A DNA stretch of 64,000 nucleotides from Gillisia sp. UBA3175 (lineage in GTDB: Bacteria > Bacteroidota > Bacteroidia > Flavobacteriales > Flavobacteriaceae): the NCBI GenBank assembly GCA_002364325.1, contig DEXV01000003.1, positions 124,461-188,460 on the forward strand, in the 5' to 3' direction. Numbering within the stretch: position 1 is the first letter of the stretch; every line of letters starts with the position of its first letter. Made by a program: the position numbers and the translations under genes. The notes under the pieces are model-generated. The model worked only from the letters and a program-made list of their open reading frames with translations. It was not told where the DNA came from and did no database searches. Positions 18,846-27,745 of the stretch are shown piece after piece.

Positions 18846-19841
18846 ATGTATATAATTGCTGAAATCGCACAAGCTCATAATGGTAGTTTAGAGCTAGCGC
18901 TCGCATATATAGATGCATTATCCAATACAGGCGTGGATGCTGTGAAATTTCAGGTGCACATTGCTGAAGCAGAAAGCAGTATTCATGAACCTTTTAGAAT
19001 TAAATTCTCCAATGATAAAACCAGATTCGATTATTGGAAGAGAATGGAGTTTTCTTTAGAAGAATGGAAAATATTGAAGGATAGATGTGAAAGTCAAAAT
19101 ATGGAATTTCTGGCATCTCCTTTTAGCAATGCCGCAGTAGATCTTTTGGAAAAAGTTGGCGTTAAAAGATATAAAATTGGTTCTGGGGAAGTGACAAATT
19201 TTTTGTTAATAGAAAAAATTTCACAAACAGGGAAACCAATAATTTTATCATCTGGGATGAGTTCTTATTCAGAATTAGATGAAGCCGTTAGATTTTTAAA
19301 GGATAGAAATGTGCACTATTCCATAATGCAATGCACCACTGCATACCCTACTAAGGCCGAAAATTATGGATTGAATGTAATACCTGAATTAAAAAAGCGC
19401 TATTCCGTACCAATTGGTTTTTCAGACCATTCTGCTAAAACAGAAACCTGTATAGCAGCTGCAGCTCTTGGGGCAGAAATATTGGAATTCCATGCCGTTT
19501 TCGATCGGAATAGTACTGGGCCAGATGCAAGTTCCTCTTTGGAAATTGAGGAGATTCAATCCCTAGTAGAATCTGTGAATAATATCTCTTTAGCATTGAA
19601 TAATCCAATTGATAAAAAAGTTAATTCCCAATTTAAAATTTTAAAGGATATCTTCGAAAAATCCCTGGCCATTAATAAAGATCTTCCTGAAGGACATATT
19701 ATTAAATATGAAGATCTAGAAGCTAAAAAGCCTAAAGGTTTAGGGATTGATGCTTCTAAATTTCAAGCTGTAATTGGTAAAAGAATTAATAGGAATATGA
19801 AACAATGGGATTTTTTGACGAAAGAAAATCTTGGAAATTAA
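18846..19841 (+). CDS. neuB: N-acetylneuraminate synthase family (nonulosonic acid synthase)
   Basis: Condenses phosphoenolpyruvate with a 2-acetamido sugar such as ManNAc or its 2,4-diacetamido-trideoxy analogue to give a nine-carbon nonulosonic acid. The TIM barrel starts at once with YIIAEIAQAHNGSLELA. VDAVKFQVHIAEAES, YKIGSGEVTNFLLI, PIILSSGMSSYSELDEAV, IMQCTTAYPT and GFSDHSAKTE are family motifs. The C-terminal 60 residues (LEAKKPKGLGIDASKFQAVI) form the SAF/antifreeze-like domain. 331 residues is slightly short but complete. The hydrolysing epimerase and CMP-transferase follow at 22334 and 25248. Sialic versus legionaminic acid cannot be decided from sequence alone. Confidence 0.93.
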   Translation: MYIIAEIAQAHNGSLELALAYIDALSNTGVDAVKFQVHIAEAESSIHEPFRIKFSNDKTRFDYWKRMEFSLEEWKILKDRCESQNMEFLASPFSNAAVDLLEKVGVKRYKIGSGEVTNFLLIEKISQTGKPIILSSGMSSYSELDEAVRFLKDRNVHYSIMQCTTAYPTKAENYGLNVIPELKKRYSVPIGFSDHSAKTETCIAAAALGAEILEFHAVFDRNSTGPDASSSLEIEEIQSLVESVNNISLALNNPIDKKVNSQFKILKDIFEKSLAINKDLPEGHIIKYEDLEAKKPKGLGIDASKFQAVIGKRINRNMKQWDFLTKENLGN

Positions 19842-19876
19842 TTAGTTAATATTTTAAAAACCTCACATTTGAATAT

Positions 19877-20521
19877 ATGAATCTCAAAAAATTAAGTAAC
19901 AAACAATATATTAAATACTCTAATTTTCATGGGAGCGAATATATAGCAAGTGAATTTGCACTTTTACAAATATTGAAATTTATAACGCAGTATAAGGTTA
20001 AAAATTTTCTTGAGGTTGGAGTTGGAATTGGTACTATATCAGACAGTGTTATTAAGTTATCGATAGATAAAAACCTTTTAATAAATTGTTATGGTACAGA
20101 GGCTAATGAATTTTGTTTAAATGAAATTCCTAAAAATTTAAAAATAAATTTAGATAAACTGATTTTACTCGAAAACGTATCAGAAATTAAAAGTGATGTG
20201 AAGTTTGATTTGGTAGTTGTAGATGGGAAGGAAAGTGCTATAAATATTTTAAAAAATCATGTGTCTAAACACTCAATAATTATGATTGAAGGAGATAGAA
20301 GTGAACAAACTGCATTTATAAAAAAATTATTCCCAAAATCTAAATTGGCACATCTCATTTCCCTTAATAAAAACGGTTCTTATTCTAAAAAAGAACATGA
20401 TCATTATCAAGGAGAAATCAAGGTTATATTTACAAATCCAACTACTTTTCAATATTTGCACTGGGCAAAGATTAAAATTGTAGTGAAAGTCAAATTTTTA
20501 AAACGAGATTACTTCTCTTAA
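19877..20521 (+). CDS. Putative class I SAM methyltransferase
   Basis: 214 residues. NFLEVGVGIGTISDSVI (about 44-60) looks like a SAM-binding loop, and VKFDLVVVDGKESAINIL (about 114-131) like the acidic strand 4. IIMIEGDRSEQ replaces the usual HD motif near strand 5. Identity as a methyltransferase is therefore likely, but the residues for catalysis are not obvious. It lies 35 bases after neuB and converges on the minus-strand pair at 20533-22126, with only 11 bases between stops. Confidence 0.6.
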   Translation: MNLKKLSNKQYIKYSNFHGSEYIASEFALLQILKFITQYKVKNFLEVGVGIGTISDSVIKLSIDKNLLINCYGTEANEFCLNEIPKNLKINLDKLILLENVSEIKSDVKFDLVVVDGKESAINILKNHVSKHSIIMIEGDRSEQTAFIKKLFPKSKLAHLISLNKNGSYSKKEHDHYQGEIKVIFTNPTTFQYLHWAKIKIVVKVKFLKRDYFS

Positions 20522-20532
20522 TTAAATAAGCT

Positions 20533-21309
20533 TTAATAATTCTTTATTAGTTTCTTGAAAGTTTCAAAATCCATAAGGTTTAAACTTTCCTTTCTATTTT
20601 TATCTAAAGTTTCAAATTCATAGAAATGATTGTTAAATTTTATGTATTCTCCTATTTGATGTTTTTTTGATATAATGCCAACTCCCCAATCAGTATCAAT
20701 ACAACATGTATTAACATTAGGGTTACAACGCCATTTTAGAAATGCTTTCCATGTTGTTCCATTCCAATAGTGCTGTGCAGGAGTATGCCAATAATTAAAA
20801 CCCTCTCTTGCATGCCACTGGGTAGGGGGGTTGCAATCATGAAGGACAATAAATCCTTCATCTTTAATGTATTTTAAGGAATTTGAAATATCACGATCCA
20901 CTTGTTCTGCCAAATGTAATCCATCAATAAAAATTACATCAAATTTTATATCATTGGAAAAAATTTCGTGATTAGAGAGTTTTTTAAAAAAGTCATCACT
21001 TGTCATTTTAAAATCCACGGGGTTCTGTTTAAACTCCAAGCCAGGGTCAACGCTATATTTATTCGTTGCCTTGATATGACTAAAATTATGAGCAGGGTTC
21101 CTAACACCTATTTCCAAGTAAAAAGCATCCTTTGGATTTAGTGATAATAAATAATTTATAATTTCAGTTCTTGATAGCTTTTTTAAAATTTCTTGCTTAT
21201 TTTTTTTCTGTGCCTCTAAAAAAAGAAAATTATTGAAAAAATTCTTTCCCTTTGCATAATATTTAATTGGTTTTATTTTCAATAAAAACTTTTTAAGTCT
21301 TCTACTCAT
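20533..21309 (-). CDS. Class I SAM methyltransferase, Methyltransf_24-like
   Basis: 258 residues on the strand opposite to the rest of the locus. The SAM loop is FYLEIGVRNPAHNFSHI (about 62-78), with YSVDPGLEF as the following acidic strand. FDVIFIDGLHLAEQVDRDIS and FIVLHDCNPP (about 124-161) match the motifs of the gene at 4758. The longer insertion around TPAQHYWNGTTWKAFLKWR (about 178-196) is typical of the subgroup. Its N-terminus is basic and helical. It forms a minus-strand pair with the gene at 21389, separated by 79 bases. Confidence 0.82.
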   Translation of the reverse strand: MSRRLKKFLLKIKPIKYYAKGKNFFNNFLFLEAQKKNKQEILKKLSRTEIINYLLSLNPKDAFYLEIGVRNPAHNFSHIKATNKYSVDPGLEFKQNPVDFKMTSDDFFKKLSNHEIFSNDIKFDVIFIDGLHLAEQVDRDISNSLKYIKDEGFIVLHDCNPPTQWHAREGFNYWHTPAQHYWNGTTWKAFLKWRCNPNVNTCCIDTDWGVGIISKKHQIGEYIKFNNHFYEFETLDKNRKESLNLMDFETFKKLIKNY

Positions 21310-21388
21310 TGTTTTATTTTTGTCACCTAATTATTGCATAATGAATTGACTTTTGGATTTAAGCTGATTTTTGGTTAATCAGTTTCTT

Positions 21389-22126
21389 TCATTCCTTCAT
21401 TAATTTGTTACCAAATATACTTGAACTATGATTACGAATTAAACGCGCATAATGCAACAAAAGGTTATGCTTGTATTTATTTCCAAAGCTTCCACTTATA
21501 CCATCTATCCTCAAAGGAATATTAAGTTGTATATATTTTTTTTCTTTTATGCTTTGATATTGAGAAATAGCATCCCATAAAGATAATTCGAAGTTATACC
21601 GTAAGTTAATATCTCTGCCTACTTTTTTTAAGTATGGCCAAAAATCTATTGTAAAAAAGAAGCAACGGGCGTCCATATTTTTTATTCCAAAGGAATGGGC
21701 GTAGATTAAATTAGATTTATTCCCGACAAGTTTTAAAAATTTTCCGGATAGCTTATTAAAATTAAGAACTTTTAATCTTCCAGTTATTTTCACTATCGAT
21801 TTTGCTTCAATAATAAACCTGGAATTTTGGAAAGCAAAATCAATTATCTCCAGTTCCTTATATCCTATGCCACGATCAGGTTGAATAGGTATCGAGTTAA
21901 AAGTTAAATATTCGATTCTATCTGGAAATAAGGGAAAATTTTCTAATGCATCATTGGAATTTTCAGCAAAAACAATTCTAAATTTAGTGTTTTCAATATA
22001 AAATTTTAATGCATCATAATACTGTTGTCGTCTAATTGCAGGGTCTTTTATAGTAAGATTTGATAGGCTATTTGGAGTTATGGTTCCTGTGAGTAAAATT
22101 ACAAGATCATTCATTCTGTTTTCCAT
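21389..22126 (-). CDS. Unrecognised protein, possible glycosyltransferase
   Basis: 245 residues; I do not recognise the family with certainty. DLVILLTGTITPNSLSNL at the start resembles a first beta-strand and loop. FRIVFAENSNDA and IIEAKSIVKITGRLKVLNF (about 105-125) recall small sugar-transferase-like proteins of capsule loci that carry a K-x-TGR motif. There is no signal peptide and no transmembrane helix. ATG 22126 is the longest start; ATG 22114 (MNDLVILL) is equally good. Divergent from neuC across a 207-base gap in which I could not find a clear promoter. Confidence 0.5.
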   Translation of the reverse strand: MENRMNDLVILLTGTITPNSLSNLTIKDPAIRRQQYYDALKFYIENTKFRIVFAENSNDALENFPLFPDRIEYLTFNSIPIQPDRGIGYKELEIIDFAFQNSRFIIEAKSIVKITGRLKVLNFNKLSGKFLKLVGNKSNLIYAHSFGIKNMDARCFFFTIDFWPYLKKVGRDINLRYNFELSLWDAISQYQSIKEKKYIQLNIPLRIDGISGSFGNKYKHNLLLHYARLIRNHSSSIFGNKLMKE

Positions 22127-22333
22127 ATATTAGAGGATTAGTCTATCCTAATAAAAAAATCATTTAGTGAGGCAATAATAATTAGAACTTACAAGTAATT
22201 AATTTTATGCCTAACAAAGGTTGAAAATTTTTATTTGTAAAAATGGCTATATCGTTATCATTTCAGAAATTCAACTGGCTTTTAACAAAAATTAGAATGG
22301 AAATTAAATATTTTAAATGGATTCCCTTTAATA

Positions 22334-23497
22334 ATGAATGAGATAAAACGTAAAATTTGTGTCGTTGTCACGGCGCGTCCTTCATACAGTAGGATTAAAA
22401 CTGCGCTAACCGCTATTCAAGATCATCCAAGTTTAGAGCTTCAATTAGTTATTGCAGGCTCCGCCCTTTTAGATAGATATGGAAACGCAGTAGATTTCAT
22501 CGAGAAGGACGGTTTTAAGATCACTGCTAAGGTATTCATGGTTTTAGAAGGTGAAAATCCTACTACTATGGCTAAGACAACGGGGATTGGTGTGATGGAA
22601 TTAACCAATGTTTTTTATAATTTAAAACCAGATGCTGTAGTAACCATTGCTGATAGGTTTGAAACTATTGCGACCTCTATTGCTGCTGCTTATCAAAACA
22701 TACCTCTAATACATATTCAAGGCGGAGAGGTGACCGGCAGTATAGATGAAAAGGTTAGGCATGCAAATACAAAGTTGGCCGACCTGCATTTAGTTTCCAG
22801 TGAAGATGCAAAACAAAGAGTTATTAGACTTGGGGAGAATCCTGAAAAAGTAATTAATACGGGTTGCCCTTCTATTGATCTTGCAAAACAAATAAATTCT
22901 GAAACTAAGCTTAATTTTAATCCTATCGATAAATATGGTGGGGTTGGCTCTAATTTAAATTGGCTGGATGGATACATTGTGGTAATGCAACATCCGGTAA
23001 CAACCGAGTATAAGGAAGCTAAGGTCCAAATAATAGAAACGCTTAAAGCTATTAAAGAATTAAATTATCCAGCTTTTTGGTTTTGGCCAAATGTAGATGC
23101 AGGTTCAGATGGTACCTCAAATGGTATTCGCGCATTTAGAGAGATAGAAAAACCAGAGAATATTCATTTTTTTAAGAATATGGAACCTTTGGATTTTTTG
23201 CGTTTAATTAAATATTCTAAAGCCTTGGTTGGAAATTCAAGTACAGGAATTAGAGAATGTGCCTATCTGGGAATTCCGGTTATTAATATTGGAAGTAGGC
23301 AAAACAGAAGATTAAGAGCTATAAATGTAATTGATGTTAGTAGTAATTCAGAAGATATTTCTCAAGCTATTAAAAAGGCGATTGCAAATGGCTTTTATGA
23401 ATCTTCAGATATTTATGGCACTGGAAGTGCAGGAAATCGAATAGCAGAAATTTTGGCTACAGAAAAATTGGAATTTTCTAAAACAATCACCTATTAA
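22334..23497 (+). CDS. neuC: UDP-N-acetylglucosamine 2-epimerase, hydrolysing (NeuC-type)
   Basis: Converts a UDP-2-acetamido sugar to the free 2-epimer and UDP, feeding the NeuB reaction. VVTARPSYSRIKTALTAI (about 11-28), IHIQGGEVTGSIDEKVRHAN (about 125-144) and LVGNSSTGIRECAYLGIPVI (about 297-316) are the conserved motifs of the hydrolysing class. It is 387 residues, the normal size. The 207-base upstream gap could hold the promoter for the neuC-deacetylase-formyltransferase-neuA-asnB unit. Could equally be a LegG-like enzyme acting on a diacetamido sugar. Confidence 0.92.
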   Translation: MNEIKRKICVVVTARPSYSRIKTALTAIQDHPSLELQLVIAGSALLDRYGNAVDFIEKDGFKITAKVFMVLEGENPTTMAKTTGIGVMELTNVFYNLKPDAVVTIADRFETIATSIAAAYQNIPLIHIQGGEVTGSIDEKVRHANTKLADLHLVSSEDAKQRVIRLGENPEKVINTGCPSIDLAKQINSETKLNFNPIDKYGGVGSNLNWLDGYIVVMQHPVTTEYKEAKVQIIETLKAIKELNYPAFWFWPNVDAGSDGTSNGIRAFREIEKPENIHFFKNMEPLDFLRLIKYSKALVGNSSTGIRECAYLGIPVINIGSRQNRRLRAINVIDVSSNSEDISQAIKKAIANGFYESSDIYGTGSAGNRIAEILATEKLEFSKTITY

Positions 23498-23498
23498 T

Positions 23499-24479
23499 AT
23501 GCTTGCAGTTGCAAATTATCATTATATAAGAGATGATTTTTCAGCCAAATATCCAAGTATATTTGGCCTTACTCCAAAGGAATTTGAGCAACAATTAATA
23601 GCTTTATCTAAGCATGGGAAATTTATTTCCCAGGAAGACTTGTTAGCTTATAAAGAAGGGGCATTTACTGAGAATTATATATTGATAACATTCGATGATG
23701 GTCTTAAAGAACAATATTCTTTAGCAAAACCTATTTTAGACCGATTGGGTATTCCATATATTTTTTTTATAAATACGGCCAATTACGAAGACAGAAAGGT
23801 TTCTCTGGTTCATAAGATCCATATGTTGAGGTCTGAAATGCCTTCCTCAGAAATTCTTCAGATAATCAATAAAAGCTTTAATTTAAAATTGGATGCAATC
23901 GAGAAGAACAAAGCATTAGTACATTATAATTATGATGATGCTGAAACAGCCAAACTTAAATATTTACTGAATTTTAAATTAACTCATTTAGAACAGCAGG
24001 AATTGATAGATCCAATTTTTAATGAAAATCATGATGAAAAAGCAGTAACAAAATCACTGTATTTTGAGGATGAAATGTTAGAAATATTATTCAAAAATGG
24101 TAATTTGGGTTCACATTCTCATAATCATGTTCCTTTAGGGAAATTGTCTTTAAATGAATTAGATCTGGAGCTGAAGAAAACGCAAGAATTTTTTCTTAAG
24201 AGATTTTCTAAACCCGCTAGCATAATAAGTTATCCATATGGTTCATTTGATGCAAGTTCAGGGATATCTGAACTAGTAGAATTGAATAATTTTAGACTTG
24301 GTTTCACTATGGAACGTGCAGTAAACAAAGATATTGAAACTGCTCCTTACTGGATGAGCAGATTCGATTGTAATGATTTACCGCTAGGGAAATCTGATTT
24401 GTTTAAAACAAAGGCTATCTTCGAGAAACCACTATTCAGGAAATGGTATAAAAATGAAAGTAGTTCTACTAACAAGTAA
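23499..24479 (+). CDS. Polysaccharide deacetylase family protein (NodB-type)
   Basis: Metal-dependent carbohydrate esterase 4-like deacetylase, 326 residues. ILITFDDGLKEQYSLAKPIL (about 60-79) carries the catalytic Asp pair. LGSHSHNHVPLGKLS (about 202-216) gives the His-x3-His metal ligands, and IISYPYGSFDASSG (about 241-254) the RxxPYG-like groove. No signal peptide is visible, so it may work on a cytoplasmic sugar intermediate and not on peptidoglycan. Its last 26 bases overlap the formyltransferase gene, a strong hint that deacetylation and formylation are coupled. Confidence 0.85.
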   Translation: MLAVANYHYIRDDFSAKYPSIFGLTPKEFEQQLIALSKHGKFISQEDLLAYKEGAFTENYILITFDDGLKEQYSLAKPILDRLGIPYIFFINTANYEDRKVSLVHKIHMLRSEMPSSEILQIINKSFNLKLDAIEKNKALVHYNYDDAETAKLKYLLNFKLTHLEQQELIDPIFNENHDEKAVTKSLYFEDEMLEILFKNGNLGSHSHNHVPLGKLSLNELDLELKKTQEFFLKRFSKPASIISYPYGSFDASSGISELVELNNFRLGFTMERAVNKDIETAPYWMSRFDCNDLPLGKSDLFKTKAIFEKPLFRKWYKNESSSTNK

Positions 24480-25245
24480 TAGTTTTAGGCATAAATATAT
24501 AGCGAATTGTCTTAGTGATACACTGGATCTAAGCTTGATCTTTACTGAAGAAAAGGCGACTTCAATTACCGATACCTCCACATATAAGCTAGAAGATAAA
24601 GAATTTATTGATGATCATTTTAAGCAAAGAACAGCCTCTGAAATAGGTTTTTTCGGAACTTATTCTTTTCCTGAAAATATCGCTATAAAAGAACTTCCTT
24701 TTAAAGGGATCAATTCACCTAACACAGAAAATTTAATAAAGGAAACTAATCCAGATTACATAGTTCTATTTGGCACCTCTATCATATCCGAATCTTTACT
24801 AAAAGAGTTTCCAAATAGATTTATCAATCTACATTTAGGATTATCTCCATATTATAAGGGCTCTGCTACTAATTTATTCCCATATTATTATAATGAACCG
24901 GAATGTATTGGAGCAACATTTCATATTGCAACTCCCAAGGTAGATGCAGGTGCAGTATTAAATCAATTGAGACCAAAAATTGAAGTTCATGACAATTTAC
25001 ATTCAATTGGCAATAAAGTGATACAGGAAGCAGGCTTAATGCTCCCAAGGATACTTAAAAAGCTTAAAAAACAAGAAATAAAACCCGTTCTGCAGAAAGG
25101 AAATGGGAGAATTTGTAGAATTAACGATCTTACTCCAATGGTTCTTAGAGGCATTTATAATAAATTTGACGAAGGCATTATAGCTGATTATTTAGATCAA
25201 AAGAACCAACGAGATAAAAAAAAACCAATAATTCAAAATATTTAA
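24454..25245 (+). CDS. Formyltransferase family protein (methionyl-tRNA formyltransferase-like)
   Basis: 263 residues. The Rossmann core begins VVLLTSNSFRHKYIANCL. The active-site triad of N10-formyl-tetrahydrofolate transferases is visible as FINLHLGLSPYYKGSATNLF (Asn and His near 128-130) and ATPKVDAGAVLNQ (Asp near 166). It lacks the C-terminal tRNA-binding domain of true Fmt proteins. In glycan loci such enzymes N-formylate amino sugars. Here it sits between a deacetylase and neuA, so an N-formyl group on the nonulosonate or its precursor is a reasonable inference. Confidence 0.85.
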   Translation: MKVVLLTSNSFRHKYIANCLSDTLDLSLIFTEEKATSITDTSTYKLEDKEFIDDHFKQRTASEIGFFGTYSFPENIAIKELPFKGINSPNTENLIKETNPDYIVLFGTSIISESLLKEFPNRFINLHLGLSPYYKGSATNLFPYYYNEPECIGATFHIATPKVDAGAVLNQLRPKIEVHDNLHSIGNKVIQEAGLMLPRILKKLKKQEIKPVLQKGNGRICRINDLTPMVLRGIYNKFDEGIIADYLDQKNQRDKKKPIIQNI

Positions 25246-25247
25246 TA

Positions 25248-25940
25248 TTGAAAATTCTGGGAATCATACCTGCTCGTGGTGGTAGCAAGGGGCTTAAGAG
25301 AAAAAACATCCTACCACTTGGTAAAAAGCCATTGCTGCAATATACTTTGGAGAGTGCTAAAAATTCCAAATTGCTTACAAAAGTGATTTTGAGCAGTGAA
25401 GATGTAGAGATTATTGAAGTAGCAAAAGGACTTGGTTTAGAAGTGCCTTTTAAACGCCCGGATAACCTGTCTCAAGATACCACCACTAGCTTGGAAGTTG
25501 TAAAGCATGCCTTACACTATTTTAAAGAAAAAGGGGAGTTATTTGATGCTGTTTGCTTATTACAACCTACAACTCCGTTTAGGGAAAGTGAATTAATAGA
25601 TAAAGCTATCCAAAAGTTCATTTTAGATAGTCCGGATTCTTTGGTTAGTGTACGTGAAGTACCTCATGAATATAATCCGCATTGGATCTTTGAGGAGAAG
25701 GATGGTAGATTAAGCATAGCGACTGGGGAAAAGGAAATTATAACCAGAAGACAAGAACTCCCAAAGGCATATTTTAGAGATGGGGCAATTTACCTCACCA
25801 AAGCCTCAATGATCCTTGATCAAAACTCCTTATACGGTAAGAATATAGGATTTATAGATACAACAGATTCTCCTTATGTAAACATAGATACTCCATCCGA
25901 TTGGGAAAAGGCGGAATCAATATTAAATACCATGAAATAA
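25248..25940 (+). CDS. neuA: CMP-nonulosonate cytidylyltransferase (acylneuraminate cytidylyltransferase)
   Basis: Activates the nonulosonic acid with CTP to give the CMP-sugar donor. ILGIIPARGGSKGLKRKN (about 3-20) is the nucleotide-binding loop, and VCLLQPTTPFRES near 104-116 is the conserved metal/base segment. At 230 residues it is a single-domain enzyme. TTG 25248 must be the start, because the P-loop-like motif follows directly and no ATG is near. It begins two bases after the formyltransferase stop, and its TAA overlaps the ATG of asnB by one base. Confidence 0.93.
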   Translation: MKILGIIPARGGSKGLKRKNILPLGKKPLLQYTLESAKNSKLLTKVILSSEDVEIIEVAKGLGLEVPFKRPDNLSQDTTTSLEVVKHALHYFKEKGELFDAVCLLQPTTPFRESELIDKAIQKFILDSPDSLVSVREVPHEYNPHWIFEEKDGRLSIATGEKEIITRRQELPKAYFRDGAIYLTKASMILDQNSLYGKNIGFIDTTDSPYVNIDTPSDWEKAESILNTMK

Positions 25941-27652
25941 TGTGCGGGATAGCAGGAATAATAGCTTCCGATCTTTCGAGAAAGGATTTCTTGAAAATGC
26001 TTGAATTACAATCCCATAGAGGACCTGATAATACTGGGGTTTATGAAGATCCCGGGTTTGCCATTCTCGGGCATAACAGACTTGCAATTATAGATTTGAG
26101 TCCTAGTTCTAATCAGCCATTTTTAGATCCTTCCGAACGCTTTATTTTAAGCTTTAATGGGGAGATCTATAACTACCTTGAGTTAAAAGAAGAATTAAAG
26201 TTTGAATATGATTTTAAAACCAATTCCGACACTGAGGTATTATTAGCGGCATATCTCGTTTATGGAAAAGACTGTTTAATCAAGTTAAATGGAATGTTTT
26301 CGTTTGCGATATGGGATTCATTGAAAAAAGAATTATTCGCAGCCAGAGACCGTTTTGGAGTAAAACCTTTCTATTATTCTTTAAAAGATTCTCAGCTCAC
26401 TTTTGCTAGTGAAATAAAAACTTTAAGATCAGGTTTAAATATTGACACCCCTAGTTTGAAAGTTTGGGCAAATTATTTTGCATATGGAACTTACGGAGAA
26501 CCAAATGAAACTTTTTTTGAGGATATTTTTCAACTATCTGCCGGGCATTATTTAAATTATTCAGAGGGAGATCTTACTTTAACAAAGTGGTATGATTTTG
26601 CCGAAAATGTGGAAAATATTAAAATTTCTGGTGATCTTGAAGAGACAAAAAAAACCTATTTAGAATTGCTTCAGAACAGTATTTCATTAAGATTCAGAGC
26701 AGATGTGCCTGTGGGTTTTAATTTAAGTGGAGGAGTAGATAGTTCCTTATTACTTGCGTTGGTAAACAAATCACAGAATAATAAGCACATTCAGGCATTT
26801 ACTTTTTATACTGGAGATGAGAGATATGATGAGCTTTTTTGGGTAAAAAAAATGATATCTCTTACCACCAATCCTTTAAATTTAGTGAAACTGGAACCCC
26901 AAGAAGTTCCTTTACTCTCAAAACATATAAGTTTTTATGAGGATGAACCTTTTGGAGGGATTCCAACTTTGGCCTATTCCAAGATCTTTGAAGATGCCAG
27001 AAATAGGAATGTTTTAGTTTTACTAGATGGACAAGGAATGGATGAACAATGGGCGGGATATGATTATTATGCTACAGAAAATGATGCTGTTATACAAGGA
27101 TTAGAGCCAAAGATTTCTCCCTTTAAAATAAATTGTTTATCCCAGATGTTAATAGATAAGATTGATAAAACTAACTATCCAAGGTCTTTTAAGGACCCGT
27201 TAAGAAATAAACAATATCGGGATTTATTTCATACCAAGATTCCCAGAGCTCTTCGTTTTAATGACAGGATCTCTATGGCGCATAGTACAGAATTAAGAGA
27301 GCCCTTTTTAGATCATAGATTAGTTGAATTCGCAGTTGCTCAACCCAAACATTTTAAGATAAACGGAAACACACATAAATTCTTATTAAGGGAAATTATA
27401 AAGGATTTAGTTCCAAAAGAAATCTCTTATACCCCCAAAAGACCACTTCAGACCCCCCAAAGAGAATGGCTGGGGATGGAGCTTAAAATTTGGGTAGAAG
27501 AACAATTAAAAAGCTTAGCAAATTCTCAATATTCCAGTTGGTTCAACCACATGGAAATAGAAAAGGAATGGCAATCTTATTTAGGAGGTGAAAATAGTAG
27601 TAGTTTTCATATTTGGCAATGGGTGAATTTCTCTTTGCTTTTCCCTGATTAA
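25940..27652 (+). CDS. asnB: Asparagine synthase (glutamine-hydrolysing)-like amidotransferase
   Basis: 570 residues. The start is fixed at ATG 25940 because MCGIAGI exposes the catalytic Cys2 of the class II glutaminase. SHRGPDNTG, GHNRLAIIDLS and FNGEIYNYLELKEEL complete that domain. The synthetase half has the PP-loop LSGGVDSSLLLALV (about 260-273) and DGQGMDEQWAGYDYY. In a housekeeping role it makes asparagine. Inside polysaccharide loci, relatives amidate sugar carboxylates, so this one may convert a uronate or nonulosonate carboxyl to an amide. Overlaps neuA by one base, implying coupling. Confidence 0.88.
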   Translation: MCGIAGIIASDLSRKDFLKMLELQSHRGPDNTGVYEDPGFAILGHNRLAIIDLSPSSNQPFLDPSERFILSFNGEIYNYLELKEELKFEYDFKTNSDTEVLLAAYLVYGKDCLIKLNGMFSFAIWDSLKKELFAARDRFGVKPFYYSLKDSQLTFASEIKTLRSGLNIDTPSLKVWANYFAYGTYGEPNETFFEDIFQLSAGHYLNYSEGDLTLTKWYDFAENVENIKISGDLEETKKTYLELLQNSISLRFRADVPVGFNLSGGVDSSLLLALVNKSQNNKHIQAFTFYTGDERYDELFWVKKMISLTTNPLNLVKLEPQEVPLLSKHISFYEDEPFGGIPTLAYSKIFEDARNRNVLVLLDGQGMDEQWAGYDYYATENDAVIQGLEPKISPFKINCLSQMLIDKIDKTNYPRSFKDPLRNKQYRDLFHTKIPRALRFNDRISMAHSTELREPFLDHRLVEFAVAQPKHFKINGNTHKFLLREIIKDLVPKEISYTPKRPLQTPQREWLGMELKIWVEEQLKSLANSQYSSWFNHMEIEKEWQSYLGGENSSSFHIWQWVNFSLLFPD

Positions 27653-27709
27653 TTATTGGAAGAATTTATTTTGAAGTATGCAAAGGATTTTAAAATCATG
27701 TTAAATTTC

Positions 27710-27717
27710 TATCTTTG
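27710..27717 (+). promoter_or_regulatory. Bacteroidota-type -7 box TATCTTTG
   Basis: TATCTTTG matches TAnnTTTG exactly, 28 bases before the TTG start at 27746 and in a 93-base gap after asnB. No convincing TTG -33 motif lies 17-23 bases upstream, so the call rests on the -7 box and its position. Confidence 0.4.
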
Positions 27718-27745
27718 AAATTACTCACTTAACCTACACATAGAT

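Noticed and set aside
24454..25245. Housekeeping methionyl-tRNA formyltransferase (fmt)
   Set aside because: The C-terminal tRNA-binding domain is absent and the gene overlaps a sugar deacetylase inside a nonulosonate operon.
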